The notes under the pieces: generated by a model
The model's input: the letters and a program-made list of their open reading frames with translations, nothing else
Told to the model about the DNA's origin: nothing
Database searches by the model: none
DNA from: Candidatus Cloacimonadota bacterium
GTDB lineage: Bacteria > Cloacimonadota > Cloacimonadia > Cloacimonadales > TCS61
NCBI GenBank assembly: GCA_018645365.1
Contig: JABGOP010000008.1
Span: 1,801 to 51,915, forward strand
DNA: 50,115 nt
Reading direction: 5' to 3'
Shown here: one piece after another, positions 1 to 9,881 of the stretch
Position numbering within the stretch: the first letter of the stretch is position 1
Layout of the letters: each line of letters starts with the position of its first letter
Position numbers and translations under genes: made by a program

Positions 1-55
1 GAACCCCTGAATGCATGGACCAAAACCATGTGACTTACCGCTTGTCGACGGCCCA
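1..55 (-). tRNA. tRNA-Gln (anticodon TTG), 3' end cut by window edge
   Basis: Read on the minus strand the tRNA begins TGGGCCGTCGACAAGCGG at base 55. It has a normal D arm and the anticodon loop TTTTGGT, giving anticodon TTG. It runs off the window in the T arm after GGGGTTC. It is the last of three tRNAs downstream of era on the same strand. Confidence 0.9.
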
Positions 56-71
56 GAAAGCCTATTATAAC

Positions 72-164
<93 letters not shown>

Positions 165-183
165 AGTGTTAAAAAGATCAAAA

Positions 184-269
184 TGGCGGAGGATGAGGGA
201 CTCGAACCCCCAAGGGCAAAGCCCGGCGGTTTTCAAGACCGCTGTCTTACCAATTAGAACTAATCCTCC
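184..269 (-). tRNA. tRNA-Ser (anticodon TGA)
   Basis: The acceptor stem GGAGGAT (263-269) pairs with ATCCTCC (188-194), with CCA encoded at 184-186. The anticodon loop CTTGAAA gives anticodon TGA. A GGGC-ttt-GCCC variable arm confirms the serine class. This is an ordinary serine tRNA and not the selenocysteine tRNA: its anticodon is not TCA and its acceptor arm is 7 bp. Confidence 0.95.
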
Positions 270-330
270 AAGTGATGAGCTGAACAAATAATTTTTTTGA
301 GTTTAGCGTGTCAAATGGTTTTTTGTGAAA

Positions 331-1212
331 TTAATAGCCGAATTCTTTTAAGGCGTTTTTTTTCTTTCGCCATTCTGGTTTAATTTTTATCCAAAGCTGT
401 AAAGATACGCGTTTTTTGAGAATTTTATGAATCTCTTTTTCGGCATTTTTCTTGATTAATTTGATTTGACTACCGTTTTTCCCGAGAATAATTGGTTTTT
501 GCGATTTGCGTTCTATCCAAATGTTTGCGTAAATTTTGACGCTGTTTTCCAACTCGTGATATTCTTCTACAATTGCGGTTGATGAATATGGAATTTCATC
601 TCGAAAATTCAGAAAAATTTGTTCACGAATTATTTCTTGAACGAAGAATCGCATTGGTAAATCTGAAATTTCATCGGGATTATAGAAGGGGGGACTAAGT
701 GGTAGATAATTCGTTAGTGTATCCAAAAAATCATCGAAATTAACTTTATTCAGCGCGGAGAAAGAGATAACTTTTTCAAAATCTAATTTTTCTAAATTTA
801 CTACTTTCTCAGCTTCAATTTTGGCATCGACTAAATCAATTTTATTCAAAACTGCAATTTTTGGAACGGAAAACTTTTTCAACATTCTACAAATTTTTAA
901 ATCATAATCGGTCGGATATTTGTGTGCATCTGTGATGAAAATTATCAAATCCGAATCTTTGAGCGCATTGGTGAGGTAGCTCAACATTTTATTATGAAGT
1001 TCGTAACGTGCTTCCAAAAAGCCAGGTGTGTCGAGAAAGACAATTTGCCTATTTTCACTGTTTAAAATGCCTTTTACTTGTTGTCTGGTTGTCTGTGGTT
1101 TTGGCGAAATTATCGAAATTTTTTCGCCTAAAAGTTTGTTTAACAAAGTGGATTTCCCCACATTTGGTTTGCCTACAATCGAAACGAAGCCTGCTTTATG
1201 ATTTTTATCCAT
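331..1212 (-). CDS. era: GTPase Era
   Basis: Era is a Ras-like GTPase that binds the 3' end of 16S rRNA and helps 30S subunit maturation. The protein is 293 residues, normal for the family. G1 GKPNVGKS is at 14-21, G3 DTPG at 61-64 and G4 NKID at 123-126. A C-terminal KH domain (about 205-285) carries the RNA-contacting loop GKNG. The start overlaps the 3' end of holA by 8 bp. Era is therefore the last gene of a minus-strand operon that begins with the deacetylase at 5841. Three tRNA genes follow downstream on the same strand. Confidence 0.97.
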   Translation of the reverse strand: MDKNHKAGFVSIVGKPNVGKSTLLNKLLGEKISIISPKPQTTRQQVKGILNSENRQIVFLDTPGFLEARYELHNKMLSYLTNALKDSDLIIFITDAHKYPTDYDLKICRMLKKFSVPKIAVLNKIDLVDAKIEAEKVVNLEKLDFEKVISFSALNKVNFDDFLDTLTNYLPLSPPFYNPDEISDLPMRFFVQEIIREQIFLNFRDEIPYSSTAIVEEYHELENSVKIYANIWIERKSQKPIILGKNGSQIKLIKKNAEKEIHKILKKRVSLQLWIKIKPEWRKKKNALKEFGY

Positions 1213-2239
1213 TTTTTGATATCCTACAAATGTTGATGATTAGTGGTTCTAAAATTATTTTTTCGGTTAATGGCAATGATTTTAATTCGGCATCAGCTTT
1301 CAAAAGAAGCGAAAAAATTTGCTTAACTTCGGTACGTGAAAAGTGGCTCGCGTAGTCGATGTAATCACCGCGGAATTTATAAAATACTTCGTTCAAATGG
1401 CGCGAAGTAATTTCAGAGTTACTTAAATTATGAAGTTGTAACGCATTTACTTTCCAGATAGTTAAAAAAAATCTGGTTAACATTGAGATAACGAAAATAC
1501 CAATTTTATCATCTGTGCTACTGAACATATTTTCGATGATAGTGAGTGCTTTTTTTAGATTTTTTTGACCCAACGAATTTTGTAACTCGAAGACAGTATT
1601 TGTTTTTGTTTTGCCGATAACATTTTCCACATCTTCGACGGTGATATTTCTAGCGTTTTTGGTGTAAATTAGTAATTTTTCCAATTCATTATTGGCGACA
1701 AAATAATTTGTTTCAATGCTGTTTGCAAAAAGGTTCACAGCACTGTTTTCCATTGTGAATTTTCTCGCCCTTTGCTCGTCGCGCAACCATCTGACGAGTT
1801 CACTCGAGTTGTATGGTTGTTTACATTCGATGTTCAAACAATGTTGTGAAATCAATTTTCCAGCAGATTTTCGTTTATCTATTTTTTCTGCGACGATAAT
1901 GAGAATAGAAGTTTGCATTTGATTTTGCAGATATGTCGCAATTAAATCTGCTTTTTGAGCAATCATTTTATCGTAATTTTTGATGACTACCACTTTTGTT
2001 TCTGCTAAAAATGGCAGAGATTCTAATTGCTCAACGATTTCAGTTCCAGAGCATTCATCGCCGTAAAAAGTGATGTGATCAAAATCTCGGGAAGTTTCAT
2101 CTGTAAAATGATTTTCGATTTTAGAGAGTATTTTATCTTTGTAAAAATTTTCTGGACCGTAAATGAGAAACGCGTTTGTCGATTCTATTTTTTGCGGATT
2201 TTTCAGAAATTCGTAATGTCGCAAATTAAGTTGTTTCAT
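1205..2239 (-). CDS. holA: DNA polymerase III subunit delta (HolA)
   Basis: HolA is the delta subunit of the clamp loader and opens the beta clamp during replication. The protein is 344 residues, as usual. The N-terminal part contains FLIYGPENFYKDK, the degenerate nucleotide-binding region typical of HolA, which lacks a true Walker A. A helical region and collar domain follow. The start codon overlaps the stop of the upstream kinase-like gene by 4 bp (ATGA), which argues for translational coupling. Identification rests on overall family resemblance and the era neighbourhood; there is no single diagnostic catalytic motif. Confidence 0.85.
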   Translation of the reverse strand: MKQLNLRHYEFLKNPQKIESTNAFLIYGPENFYKDKILSKIENHFTDETSRDFDHITFYGDECSGTEIVEQLESLPFLAETKVVVIKNYDKMIAQKADLIATYLQNQMQTSILIIVAEKIDKRKSAGKLISQHCLNIECKQPYNSSELVRWLRDEQRARKFTMENSAVNLFANSIETNYFVANNELEKLLIYTKNARNITVEDVENVIGKTKTNTVFELQNSLGQKNLKKALTIIENMFSSTDDKIGIFVISMLTRFFLTIWKVNALQLHNLSNSEITSRHLNEVFYKFRGDYIDYASHFSRTEVKQIFSLLLKADAELKSLPLTEKIILEPLIINICRISKNG

Positions 2240-4674
2240 ATTTTCCCAATTTTGATTTCGGCGAAAAGTGAACCAATTGTCGTAAACACGGAATAGATGA
2301 AAAAGCGCCAGAAAAATTCGACGAAAATCTCGTCCTCAAAACCTAATTTTAGTGAGATGAAAATATGCATAATGCTCAACAAAATACCGCTGCATAGAGC
2401 CAAAATAACTCTTTTCCCAAACGGTGTTCCGCGTCCAAAAGCAGTTGTGAAAATGCCCAATAAAATTGGAATTGTAAAAGTGAGATACCAAAAAGTTCTA
2501 ACTTTAAAATTTGTTATGTTAGGAAGATACTTTTCGCAAATACCCAAAATTACAGCAAACAAAACTATGAAAACTGGAATGTGCCAAAATCGCTTTTGTA
2601 AAGATTTTCGAAGTTGTTTTCGCTCGTCCATTTGGCGACGAATGGTAAGTGGCTTGTTGTAAAAGAGGTTGAAAACCCAATGTTCCAAAAGAGCACCTCG
2701 TTCGCCAAAAATAGGCACAATGTGAACGACATCTGTTGCCCAATGTCCAGCCATAAAACGCGCCATTGCGGGATATTTGTAAGTCATCTGAATCGGAAAA
2801 GCGAGGTAGCCAATGTATTTGAAAAAGCCCAAAAATACAGCAATATTGTAGTTTTTGAAATCGCGTTCTTTGATGACAAGATAGAGTACATAAAGTCCAC
2901 GCGTTAAAGAACCTGGTGAGATTGGGATAATTTGGAATAAAACTAAAATTCCAGCAACTGCGAGACTTTTTTCTTCTATTGGTAACTCAGGGTGTGTCCA
3001 TGCAAAAATGGTGGCAACAATCACTGAAACGATTTGCGTAATCGGCAATGTGCAGATGTGAACAGCCATGCTTTTTAAATATTTTTGAATGAATGGTTCA
3101 TTCATTTTAGATTCGATGATTTCCGCATCTTCGTCTGATAAAATGTGTTTTTTCTTGCCATCTTCCACCATCTCTAACAGCCATTTTTTGCGTAAATTTA
3201 CGTCAAAATAGAGTCTGATTGGTCTTATAAAAATGAACCACAATTTTTCTTTGAAATAGTTGGAATTAGTTAAAAATTTGTGTAATCCAATCGGCAAAAA
3301 TGAAAAGATAAAATAGCGTAAAAATGTGAAATTTGAATTTACAATTTTAAGAGCATTATCTGCTTCAATTCTTTCATTTTGTAACCAAATAATTGCTTTT
3401 TCAGCAGCAATTGCTTTGAATGATTTTGCTAAATATTTCCAGTTATAGATGATTTTTAAATAGTGTTTTCGCCAATCTGAATTACCTAAAAATTTGATAA
3501 TATATTTGCCTAAAAAAGGGATAAAACTGATGATAAATAAAATGAAGGTGAAAAATTTATTTTTGTCCAATTTTGTTTTAAAATTTGGTGAAATTAAATT
3601 GCGAATTTGCCAACCTATTTTTGCACTCGATAAAAGATGATGCCATAAATTTTTGCTGTACAAACCGCGAAAATAATTGTGTGAAATATCAGGCATTGAG
3701 TTACGATAAATATCTTCCATCTTTCGTAATTCTTCAAATTTATTTTTCATGTCCTCAAATTCAGAAGGATATCGTTCAATAAATTTCTTCAGTGTTTTTA
3801 GATTTCCACGATCAAATTGAACAAAACTAAGTCGTAAAATTCCTTTCAAAATTAACTTAAAATCAGCAGGGCTCATCGGTAAAAATGGTAGCAATGCCAA
3901 ACCAGCACGGAAATCTACAGCAACAAGCTCGCCAGTTTTATCGGTGCGTTTTAAACAGTTTGGTTGGCTTTTGCAGGTAGACCATTCGTATTGTCTAGCG
4001 AATTCATGACCGCCAATTTGATGAAGTAATTTTACGAAATCGTGCATAAATATGCTTTTTTCGCGATATTCAGTAGAACCAAGTTTTTGGGAATCGAAAT
4101 TTTTCTTTTTGGACCACAATTTTAATTGATCCAAATTTTCATCAACCTCGAGCCGCCAAGTTCTACCTTCGATCCATTCGCTAATTTCGCCACAACTTCC
4201 CAAATTTTCATCGATAAAAGTGGCGTGGATATCGACGACGGCATTTTCGTTTCCGAAATTTATTTTGGCAGCACGACGAATGAATTTTTGCCAAAGAGCC
4301 CCAGCGCGTGAGGCTGCAGGATTTACTTGAAGTTGAAATGGTGCTTGAAAAGCAACCCAAAAAATAAAATCGCGGAAAATTTTGGAGAAATTTGAAGGTG
4401 GAATCAAAATCTTGATAGCGTAAAAATTATCAATTTCCAACCCTGAAAAATCATGTTCAGCTTCGATTAATTTGACTTTGTAAACTTGTCCGGCAAAACC
4501 GCCACCCACAAATTTTTCTATTTTTATAGTTATTTTTCCTTGTTTATTTTCAAAATCTTCAATCTTGTAAACGAGTTCATCACCGTTATTATAACGATTT
4601 ACTCGCATTTTCCGCAAAACTTTCGTTTCGGTAAAACGCTGTTTTAATTTTTTGAATATATAATTTTGTGACAA
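2236..4674 (-). CDS. kinase-like / multi-pass membrane protein of unknown function
   Basis: I do not recognise a characterised family. The first ~300 of 812 residues look like a divergent protein-kinase fold. A glycine-rich loop GGGFAGQVY is at 57-65, YAIKIL follows with candidate ATP lysine K88, and VAVDFRAG is at 251-258 with a possible metal-binding D254. SQPN just before it (N239) loosely recalls the HPGN of ABC1/UbiB-type kinases, but the expected catalytic Asp is not obvious. From about residue 370 there are several hydrophobic segments, so the C-terminal half is probably in the inner membrane. Translation appears to start at a TTG, supported by a GGAG 5 nt upstream and no better ATG. 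It sits between a deacetylase and holA in a compact operon. Activity, if any, is unknown. Confidence 0.7.
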   Translation of the reverse strand: MSQNYIFKKLKQRFTETKVLRKMRVNRYNNGDELVYKIEDFENKQGKITIKIEKFVGGGFAGQVYKVKLIEAEHDFSGLEIDNFYAIKILIPPSNFSKIFRDFIFWVAFQAPFQLQVNPAASRAGALWQKFIRRAAKINFGNENAVVDIHATFIDENLGSCGEISEWIEGRTWRLEVDENLDQLKLWSKKKNFDSQKLGSTEYREKSIFMHDFVKLLHQIGGHEFARQYEWSTCKSQPNCLKRTDKTGELVAVDFRAGLALLPFLPMSPADFKLILKGILRLSFVQFDRGNLKTLKKFIERYPSEFEDMKNKFEELRKMEDIYRNSMPDISHNYFRGLYSKNLWHHLLSSAKIGWQIRNLISPNFKTKLDKNKFFTFILFIISFIPFLGKYIIKFLGNSDWRKHYLKIIYNWKYLAKSFKAIAAEKAIIWLQNERIEADNALKIVNSNFTFLRYFIFSFLPIGLHKFLTNSNYFKEKLWFIFIRPIRLYFDVNLRKKWLLEMVEDGKKKHILSDEDAEIIESKMNEPFIQKYLKSMAVHICTLPITQIVSVIVATIFAWTHPELPIEEKSLAVAGILVLFQIIPISPGSLTRGLYVLYLVIKERDFKNYNIAVFLGFFKYIGYLAFPIQMTYKYPAMARFMAGHWATDVVHIVPIFGERGALLEHWVFNLFYNKPLTIRRQMDERKQLRKSLQKRFWHIPVFIVLFAVILGICEKYLPNITNFKVRTFWYLTFTIPILLGIFTTAFGRGTPFGKRVILALCSGILLSIMHIFISLKLGFEDEIFVEFFWRFFIYSVFTTIGSLFAEIKIGKI

Positions 4675-4686
4675 AATATCTCCAAT

Positions 4687-5841
4687 CTATAAAATTTCCG
4701 GTAGCTCATTTTTCAAAAGCTTTGAAACCGGTACTAATTCAAAATTCAAACCCTCAATTTCAACGAGGAATTTCTTCAAATATTTATATTTTTCTGCGGT
4801 ACAATGGGTGATTACCAAAATTTTATCTCTATTTTTTGCAAGCGATTTTAGTTGTGAAATTTTGTTTTTCATTGTCTCATTTGAAGTGTCTGGTGTATCC
4901 AAAAACAGATTCGTTTCAAAAGTTAACATACCCATTTTACTCGCTGTTTTGTAAGCGATAGATGCTGCTGATGTGCGGCTGTCGATGAAGTATAAACCAT
5001 TATTTTGCAGTACACTCAGGACATTATCCATCACCTTTTGGTCGGTAGTGGCAAGTGATCCCATATGGTTATTTGCACCGACGCAAAGTGGCAATTGTTC
5101 AATATAATGTTGCATTCTTTGGCGAATTGTTTTTTCTTCCAAATGGACATAAATTGCGTTTTTACCAGGATTATTTTTGGGGTAACTAATTGGTTCCATT
5201 GGAATGTGAATCATCGTTTCGTGATTTTTTTCGACTGCTCTTTGCATGGCAAAAGTTGAATGATTTAAATCTGGTAAAATCGCAAAAGTGATATTTTTGT
5301 TTAAACTGCAAAATTTTTCCAAAAGATTACCTTTGAAATTGCCAAAATCATCGATTACGATGGCGAGTTGTGTTTTATTTTCGTCATTTTTGGTGTTTCT
5401 ATAACGAAAAATAACAACATATTTTTGGGAATGATTTTTATCTAAAATAGTGATGATTTGCTTATTTTTAGAATCATTTTCTGTACCATTCAAAATTTTT
5501 CCATCGTACAATTCTATTTGCCCAGAAAGGATGATGTTGGCAAAATTCAAGTCCATTTCATCTGAACTTATGTACAGGGTAGCAGTGATGGCATTGTTTT
5601 CTGTTTTGTGCCTTTTGAAATTATTATCTGAAATGCCTAGAAGTTTTTTTGTTTCGATGATTGCATCCCAAACTGATTTTTTAGATGCAGATTTTCTTAT
5701 CGATATCTTTGATGAATTGTTGCGGAAATCATTAATTGCATTTTTAATGTTTCCAAAATTGAGAGCAATAATTATGATTATCACAAAAAAAATGAGATAA
5801 AATATTTTGTGATTTTTCTTCTTCTTTTTCTTTGAAGTCAT
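4687..5841 (-). CDS. divergent polysaccharide deacetylase family protein (YibQ-like)
   Basis: The protein is 384 residues with one N-terminal membrane anchor (about 14-32) and then a domain of the divergent polysaccharide deacetylase family (PF04748). Family landmarks visible are LAIVIDDFG, MIHIPMEP and NNHMGSLAT, with a late VITHCTAEK segment. Family members are predicted periplasmic or anchored carbohydrate-active proteins whose substrate is mostly unproven. A GGAG lies upstream of the ATG. It is the first gene of the operon with the kinase-like protein, holA and era. Confidence 0.85.
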   Translation of the reverse strand: MTSKKKKKKNHKIFYLIFFVIIIIIALNFGNIKNAINDFRNNSSKISIRKSASKKSVWDAIIETKKLLGISDNNFKRHKTENNAITATLYISSDEMDLNFANIILSGQIELYDGKILNGTENDSKNKQIITILDKNHSQKYVVIFRYRNTKNDENKTQLAIVIDDFGNFKGNLLEKFCSLNKNITFAILPDLNHSTFAMQRAVEKNHETMIHIPMEPISYPKNNPGKNAIYVHLEEKTIRQRMQHYIEQLPLCVGANNHMGSLATTDQKVMDNVLSVLQNNGLYFIDSRTSAASIAYKTASKMGMLTFETNLFLDTPDTSNETMKNKISQLKSLAKNRDKILVITHCTAEKYKYLKKFLVEIEGLNFELVPVSKLLKNELPEIL

Positions 5842-5943
5842 GATATTCTCCTTTTGAAAGTTGTCTATTTTTCACGGTAAAATGAGTCAAGAATTTTGTT
5901 CAGTAAAATAAAAAAAGTCACACAAAATTGTATGACTGGAAAA

Positions 5944-6019
5944 TGGTGGGCGCGGAGGGACTTGAACCCCCGACCACCTGCTTGTAAGGCAGGCGCTCTC
6001 CCAACTGAGCTACGCGCCC
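5944..6019 (-). tRNA. tRNA-Val (anticodon TAC)
   Basis: The acceptor stem GGGCGCG (6013-6019) pairs with CGCGCCC (5948-5954), with CCA encoded at 5944-5946. The anticodon loop CTTACAA between CCTGC and GCAGG gives anticodon TAC. Confidence 0.96.
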
Positions 6020-6044
6020 ATTTTCAAAATCACTCTATAAAAAC

Positions 6045-6123
6045 TGGTCGGGATGAGAGGATTCGAACCTCCGATCTCCGCATCCCAAATGCGGCGCCCT
6101 AAGCCGAACTAGGCTACATCCCG
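6045..6123 (-). tRNA. tRNA-Pro (anticodon TGG)
   Basis: The acceptor stem CGGGATG (6117-6123) pairs with CATCCCG (6049-6055), with CCA encoded at 6045-6047. The anticodon loop TTTGGGA between CCGCA and TGCGG gives anticodon TGG. The 112 bases between this tRNA and the next gene hold nothing I can identify. Confidence 0.96.
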
Positions 6124-6235
6124 AAAAGCGATTTACAAAAAAAAAAATGAGGCTATTGAGTCAAGAAAATTTATTAAATAAAGTTGGTAATTGTGACTAA
6201 CTAACCTTAACACAACAAAATAGACATTAAAACTT

Positions 6236-7471
6236 TTACCATTTTCCTAAGATTTTACGAGAAAGTAAGAGGTTTATAGATTGTCTAATTTTTAAAAGTG
6301 AGTATATTTTCTGATTTTTCGTAACTTGCGAATTTTGGTGTTCAATCTTGATACGGTCTAACTCGATTAAACCAAGATTACCAAAGGTAAATTGTTTTTC
6401 TGCCATTTGCAGATTTTCGGTCGCAAGCTGTAATTTTTGTTCGTATAAAACGAGTGTCTTTTGTGCGGTAACCAAGTCATTATGCAGATTTTGGAGTTTA
6501 TTTTTTTCATTAGTCAATAAATTGTCGTATTGTAATTTACGCACTCTTAAATCTCTTTTAGCACGCAAATATGTTTCTCGTTTTCCCAAAAGATTAAAAA
6601 TATTATAGCTTGCTGAAATGCTGATAGAATTTGAATTACGCTGATAATTTTCAAATTCGTAAACGCTATTTTCATCATTAAAAGCGAGAGAATAACTCAA
6701 GGAAAGAGAAGGTAGAAAATCAATTTTATTTTGCAAAAGTGAAAGTTCACTAATTTTCAAATTATTCTGATTTTGTAGAAGTGTTAAATTCGTGTTAAAT
6801 TCAATGTCTATTTCATTGAAATCTATCTGTAATTCCGAAAAAAGCTTGTTATCATCTTCAATTTTCAATAATGAAAAGAAGGTGTTTCTCAGCTGGTGGA
6901 TGTGATTTTTTGTTTCGGTAATGGCAATTTCGTAATTTATCAAATCAATTTTACTCTGTTGAAATTCGAGTTTAGATTTTTCGCCGATTTCAAATTGTGC
7001 TTTAATAAAATTGAAAATTTTTGTTTGCATTTTAAAATTTTCTTGCTGAATTTGTAAATTTTCTTGAGTTTCTAAAATCATTAAATAGTCGGAAAAAATA
7101 TTGAAAGCAATTTGTTTGCGGTTTTGCTGCAAGCTTAACTCCGCGCTTTTCATGTTCCAAATAGCAGTTTTGATGCTGTAAAAATTCGGTTCATTTAGCT
7201 GAAAAGTTTTGCTGATTTGTAAACTCGCACTGTTGGAAAAATTGTCATTATCATCAAAATTTTTACTACTATTGAGCGATGCGGAAAATGAGGGTAGTAG
7301 ATTGAAATAATTACTATTTAAACTGCTTTTTTCATTTTTAAGATTTCGGTTTGCATCTTGAATGTCGAGCGAATTTTCCAAACCAATTTCGATGAATTCG
7401 GACAATAAATCTGCATTTAAAAATAGGTTTACACATGAAACTACTAAACAAATTAAAATCATTTTTTTCAT
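6236..7471 (-). CDS. TolC-family outer membrane efflux protein
   Basis: This is a 411-residue outer membrane channel-type protein of the OEP/TolC family, which forms trimeric alpha-barrel exit ducts for tripartite pumps or type I secretion. It has a Sec signal peptide followed by two OEP-like halves rich in long amphipathic helices (about 130-220 and 310-405). I chose the ATG at 7471 over the one at 7480 because AAGG then lies 9 nt upstream; the SD directly abuts the earlier ATG. No pump or membrane-fusion partner is encoded nearby, so its substrate cannot be guessed. It diverges from bamA. Confidence 0.85.
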   Translation of the reverse strand: MKKMILICLVVSCVNLFLNADLLSEFIEIGLENSLDIQDANRNLKNEKSSLNSNYFNLLPSFSASLNSSKNFDDNDNFSNSASLQISKTFQLNEPNFYSIKTAIWNMKSAELSLQQNRKQIAFNIFSDYLMILETQENLQIQQENFKMQTKIFNFIKAQFEIGEKSKLEFQQSKIDLINYEIAITETKNHIHQLRNTFFSLLKIEDDNKLFSELQIDFNEIDIEFNTNLTLLQNQNNLKISELSLLQNKIDFLPSLSLSYSLAFNDENSVYEFENYQRNSNSISISASYNIFNLLGKRETYLRAKRDLRVRKLQYDNLLTNEKNKLQNLHNDLVTAQKTLVLYEQKLQLATENLQMAEKQFTFGNLGLIELDRIKIEHQNSQVTKNQKIYSLLKIRQSINLLLSRKILGKW

Positions 7472-7521
7472 ATTAAACATCCTTTTTTATAAATTTTACC
7501 CAAAAAAAAGGATTGGCATTT

Positions 7522-7552
7522 TTGAGCAATATTTTTCTGATAAATTTATAAT
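7522..7552 (+). promoter_or_regulatory. candidate promoter for bamA
   Basis: A perfect TATAAT is at 7547-7552 with TTGAGC at 7522-7527. The spacing of 19 nt is longer than ideal, so this is tentative. The region is very AT-rich and chance matches are likely. Confidence 0.25.
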
Positions 7553-7615
7553 TTAAAAAAATACTTTACGAAAAAAAGCGGAAAATAATTTTGAGAATAA
7601 TTTTCGGAGGAATGG

Positions 7616-9844
7616 ATGAAAAAAATAATTATCACAATAATTTTAGTGGGTTTTGCTTTTTTATTGGTAGCACAAAACAGTATGGTGCTCGACATCAAAG
7701 TGGTTGGAAACAGTAATATCGAGGTCGATTTGATTAAATCTTTGTTGAGCTTGGAAATTGGTGAAGAATTAACGCGGGACGATGTTTCCAAATCGATTAA
7801 AAATCTTTATCAATTAGGCGTTTTTGACGATGTTCAAATTGATGTGCAGGCGATTCAAAATGGTGTTAAAATTGAAGTTTTGGTGGATGAATTTCCTGTA
7901 ATGAATACTTTCAAATTTGACGGAAATAAAAAGATAAAAGAGAACAGATTTGAAGAAATTTTAGATATCCAAGAGGGAATGTATTGGTCGCCATTTTTGC
8001 AGTCCGAAATCGCCAACGCTATTTCTGAGGAGTATAAAACGAAAGGTTATCATCTTGTAGAAATTGAATTTTTTACCGAAAAAACTGCAAATAATGAATT
8101 GAGTTTAATTATTCAAATTAAAGAAAACACAAAAGTGTTTGTACGAAAAATTAATCTATTTGGCAATAAATTGATGCGTGAAAAAAAGATTTTAAAGAAG
8201 ATGAAAACAAAGAAAAAAGCTCTTTTCCATTCTGGTAAATTCGAGCAAGAAACTTTTGATGAAGATTTAATTGAAATGATTTCACATTACAACAGAAAAG
8301 GATTTATCGATGCGCGTATCTTGTCTTGGGACAAGAGGTTAGTGAATGGCGAATTCGTCATAGATATTTATCTTTTTGAAGGTGGAATTTTTCATTTTGG
8401 CGAAATTGAAGTTCTTGGAAATGAATATTTTACGCAAGAAAGCATTGTGGAAAAATTTACTTTTGATGAAAATGATATTTTTGATTTAGAGAAATTCAAC
8501 GAACAATTAGGTGCCGCAAATTCAATGTACTACGAAGAAGGTTTTATTTACGCCAATTTTGAACATGAAATGGAAAAATCTGCCAACAAAGTGAACATAA
8601 AAATTAAGGTAAAAGAAAATAATCGTGCTAAAGTAAGAAAAATAAATATCGTGGGAAATCGCAAAACGAAAGAAAAAATTATTCGTCATCAATTAGCGAT
8701 TTCACCAGGTAACTATTTTCAACAATCAAAGATTATGAAAACCCAACAAAACATCTACAATCTTGGTTTTTTTGAGCCAGATTTACATCTCGAAAATCCA
8801 GAAGTTATCAATCAAAATGGTGATGTCGATTTGACTTTTGTGGTTAACGATAAAACTTTGGGAAGTGCAAATGGTGGTGTTTCTTATAATGTTCAAGACG
8901 GCATCGTGGGAAATCTTTCTGTGGGACACAATAACCTTTTTGGGAACGCGTGGCAAAGTACTGTAAAGTGGGAATTTGGCGGAAAAACTCAAAATTTCAC
9001 ACTAAATTTTACCAATCCGTATTTCAAAGACACAAACTCCCTCATTGGTTTTGATGTTTATCACACAACCCGCGAATCTGAAGCTGGTGGCTATAAAGTT
9101 GCCACACGCGGTGGCTCATTCAGATTTGGTCGCCCGCTCTCTTTTTTGAATCGTGCTAAACTTGTAATGGGCTACTCTCTTTATAATAAAAAATATGACC
9201 TTTTGGAAAATTCAACTGTTGATGTTTCAGAGTCTTTAACTGAACTTGCTGAGAAAAGTTGGCAAAATACAAGTTCACTTTCACTCACATTTTCGCGAGA
9301 TAGTCGCAACAATATTTTTTTCCCAACGGCTGGTTCAAATTTTACCATTTATTCGGAAATTGCCGGTGGTTTGCTTCAGGGTGATTTCAATTATTATAAG
9401 CAAGTAGCGCAAGTGAGTTGGTATGTTCGCACGATTTGGAAATTGGCATTACGCACAAAATGGCGTGCTGGTTATGTTACTCATTTTGGTGAAAGTAATG
9501 ATGTTCCAGTTGATGAACGCTTCTATCTTGGTGGAACAGGAATTGACGGCATTCGCGGTTGGGCAGATAGATCGGTTGGACCAGTAACTGGTAGTTTGCG
9601 TGAAGTGATATTTTCCACCGAGTATGCTGCTCCAATTGGTAGTGACCAAATAATCGGACTCATCTTTTTTGATGCTGGAAACGGTTACGAAAAATTTGAG
9701 AAGTTTAATTTTTGGGATATGAAAACGGGGGCTGGGGCTGGGATTCGCGTGAACAGTCCGTTTGGTTTAATTGGTTTTGATTATGCTTGGAATTTTGAGA
9801 CAGGTGAATGGGTGCCACATTTCCAATTTGGGACAACATTTTAG
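7616..9844 (+). CDS. bamA: outer membrane protein assembly factor BamA
   Basis: BamA is the core of the beta-barrel assembly machinery and inserts outer membrane proteins. The 742-residue product has a signal peptide, five POTRA-like repeats up to about residue 415 (the first and last contain V-V-G-N and I-V-G-N), and a C-terminal 16-strand-type barrel. The lid-lock motif appears as GIRGW in the late barrel, and the chain ends in an aromatic residue (TTF) as expected for an OM barrel. GGAGG lies 6-10 nt before the ATG. Its presence shows a diderm envelope and fits the other barrels in the window. Confidence 0.96.
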   Translation: MKKIIITIILVGFAFLLVAQNSMVLDIKVVGNSNIEVDLIKSLLSLEIGEELTRDDVSKSIKNLYQLGVFDDVQIDVQAIQNGVKIEVLVDEFPVMNTFKFDGNKKIKENRFEEILDIQEGMYWSPFLQSEIANAISEEYKTKGYHLVEIEFFTEKTANNELSLIIQIKENTKVFVRKINLFGNKLMREKKILKKMKTKKKALFHSGKFEQETFDEDLIEMISHYNRKGFIDARILSWDKRLVNGEFVIDIYLFEGGIFHFGEIEVLGNEYFTQESIVEKFTFDENDIFDLEKFNEQLGAANSMYYEEGFIYANFEHEMEKSANKVNIKIKVKENNRAKVRKINIVGNRKTKEKIIRHQLAISPGNYFQQSKIMKTQQNIYNLGFFEPDLHLENPEVINQNGDVDLTFVVNDKTLGSANGGVSYNVQDGIVGNLSVGHNNLFGNAWQSTVKWEFGGKTQNFTLNFTNPYFKDTNSLIGFDVYHTTRESEAGGYKVATRGGSFRFGRPLSFLNRAKLVMGYSLYNKKYDLLENSTVDVSESLTELAEKSWQNTSSLSLTFSRDSRNNIFFPTAGSNFTIYSEIAGGLLQGDFNYYKQVAQVSWYVRTIWKLALRTKWRAGYVTHFGESNDVPVDERFYLGGTGIDGIRGWADRSVGPVTGSLREVIFSTEYAAPIGSDQIIGLIFFDAGNGYEKFEKFNFWDMKTGAGAGIRVNSPFGLIGFDYAWNFETGEWVPHFQFGTTF

Positions 9845-9881
9845 GTTTTTTTTAAAAAAATGAAAAATAAAAAGCAAGATG

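Noticed and set aside
184-269. tRNA-Ser(TGA) as the selenocysteine tRNA
   Set aside because: tRNA-Sec has anticodon TCA and an 8-bp acceptor stem; this one has TGA and 7 bp.
2297-2662. Plus-strand frames opposite the kinase-like and other minus-strand genes
   Set aside because: They are antisense shadows of well-supported genes with no start signals or recognisable domains.
5896-6102. A 68-codon plus-strand frame with RRDLNPRPPACKAGALP
   Set aside because: It is the antisense of tRNA-Val and tRNA-Pro; this string is a well-known false translation of tRNA genes.
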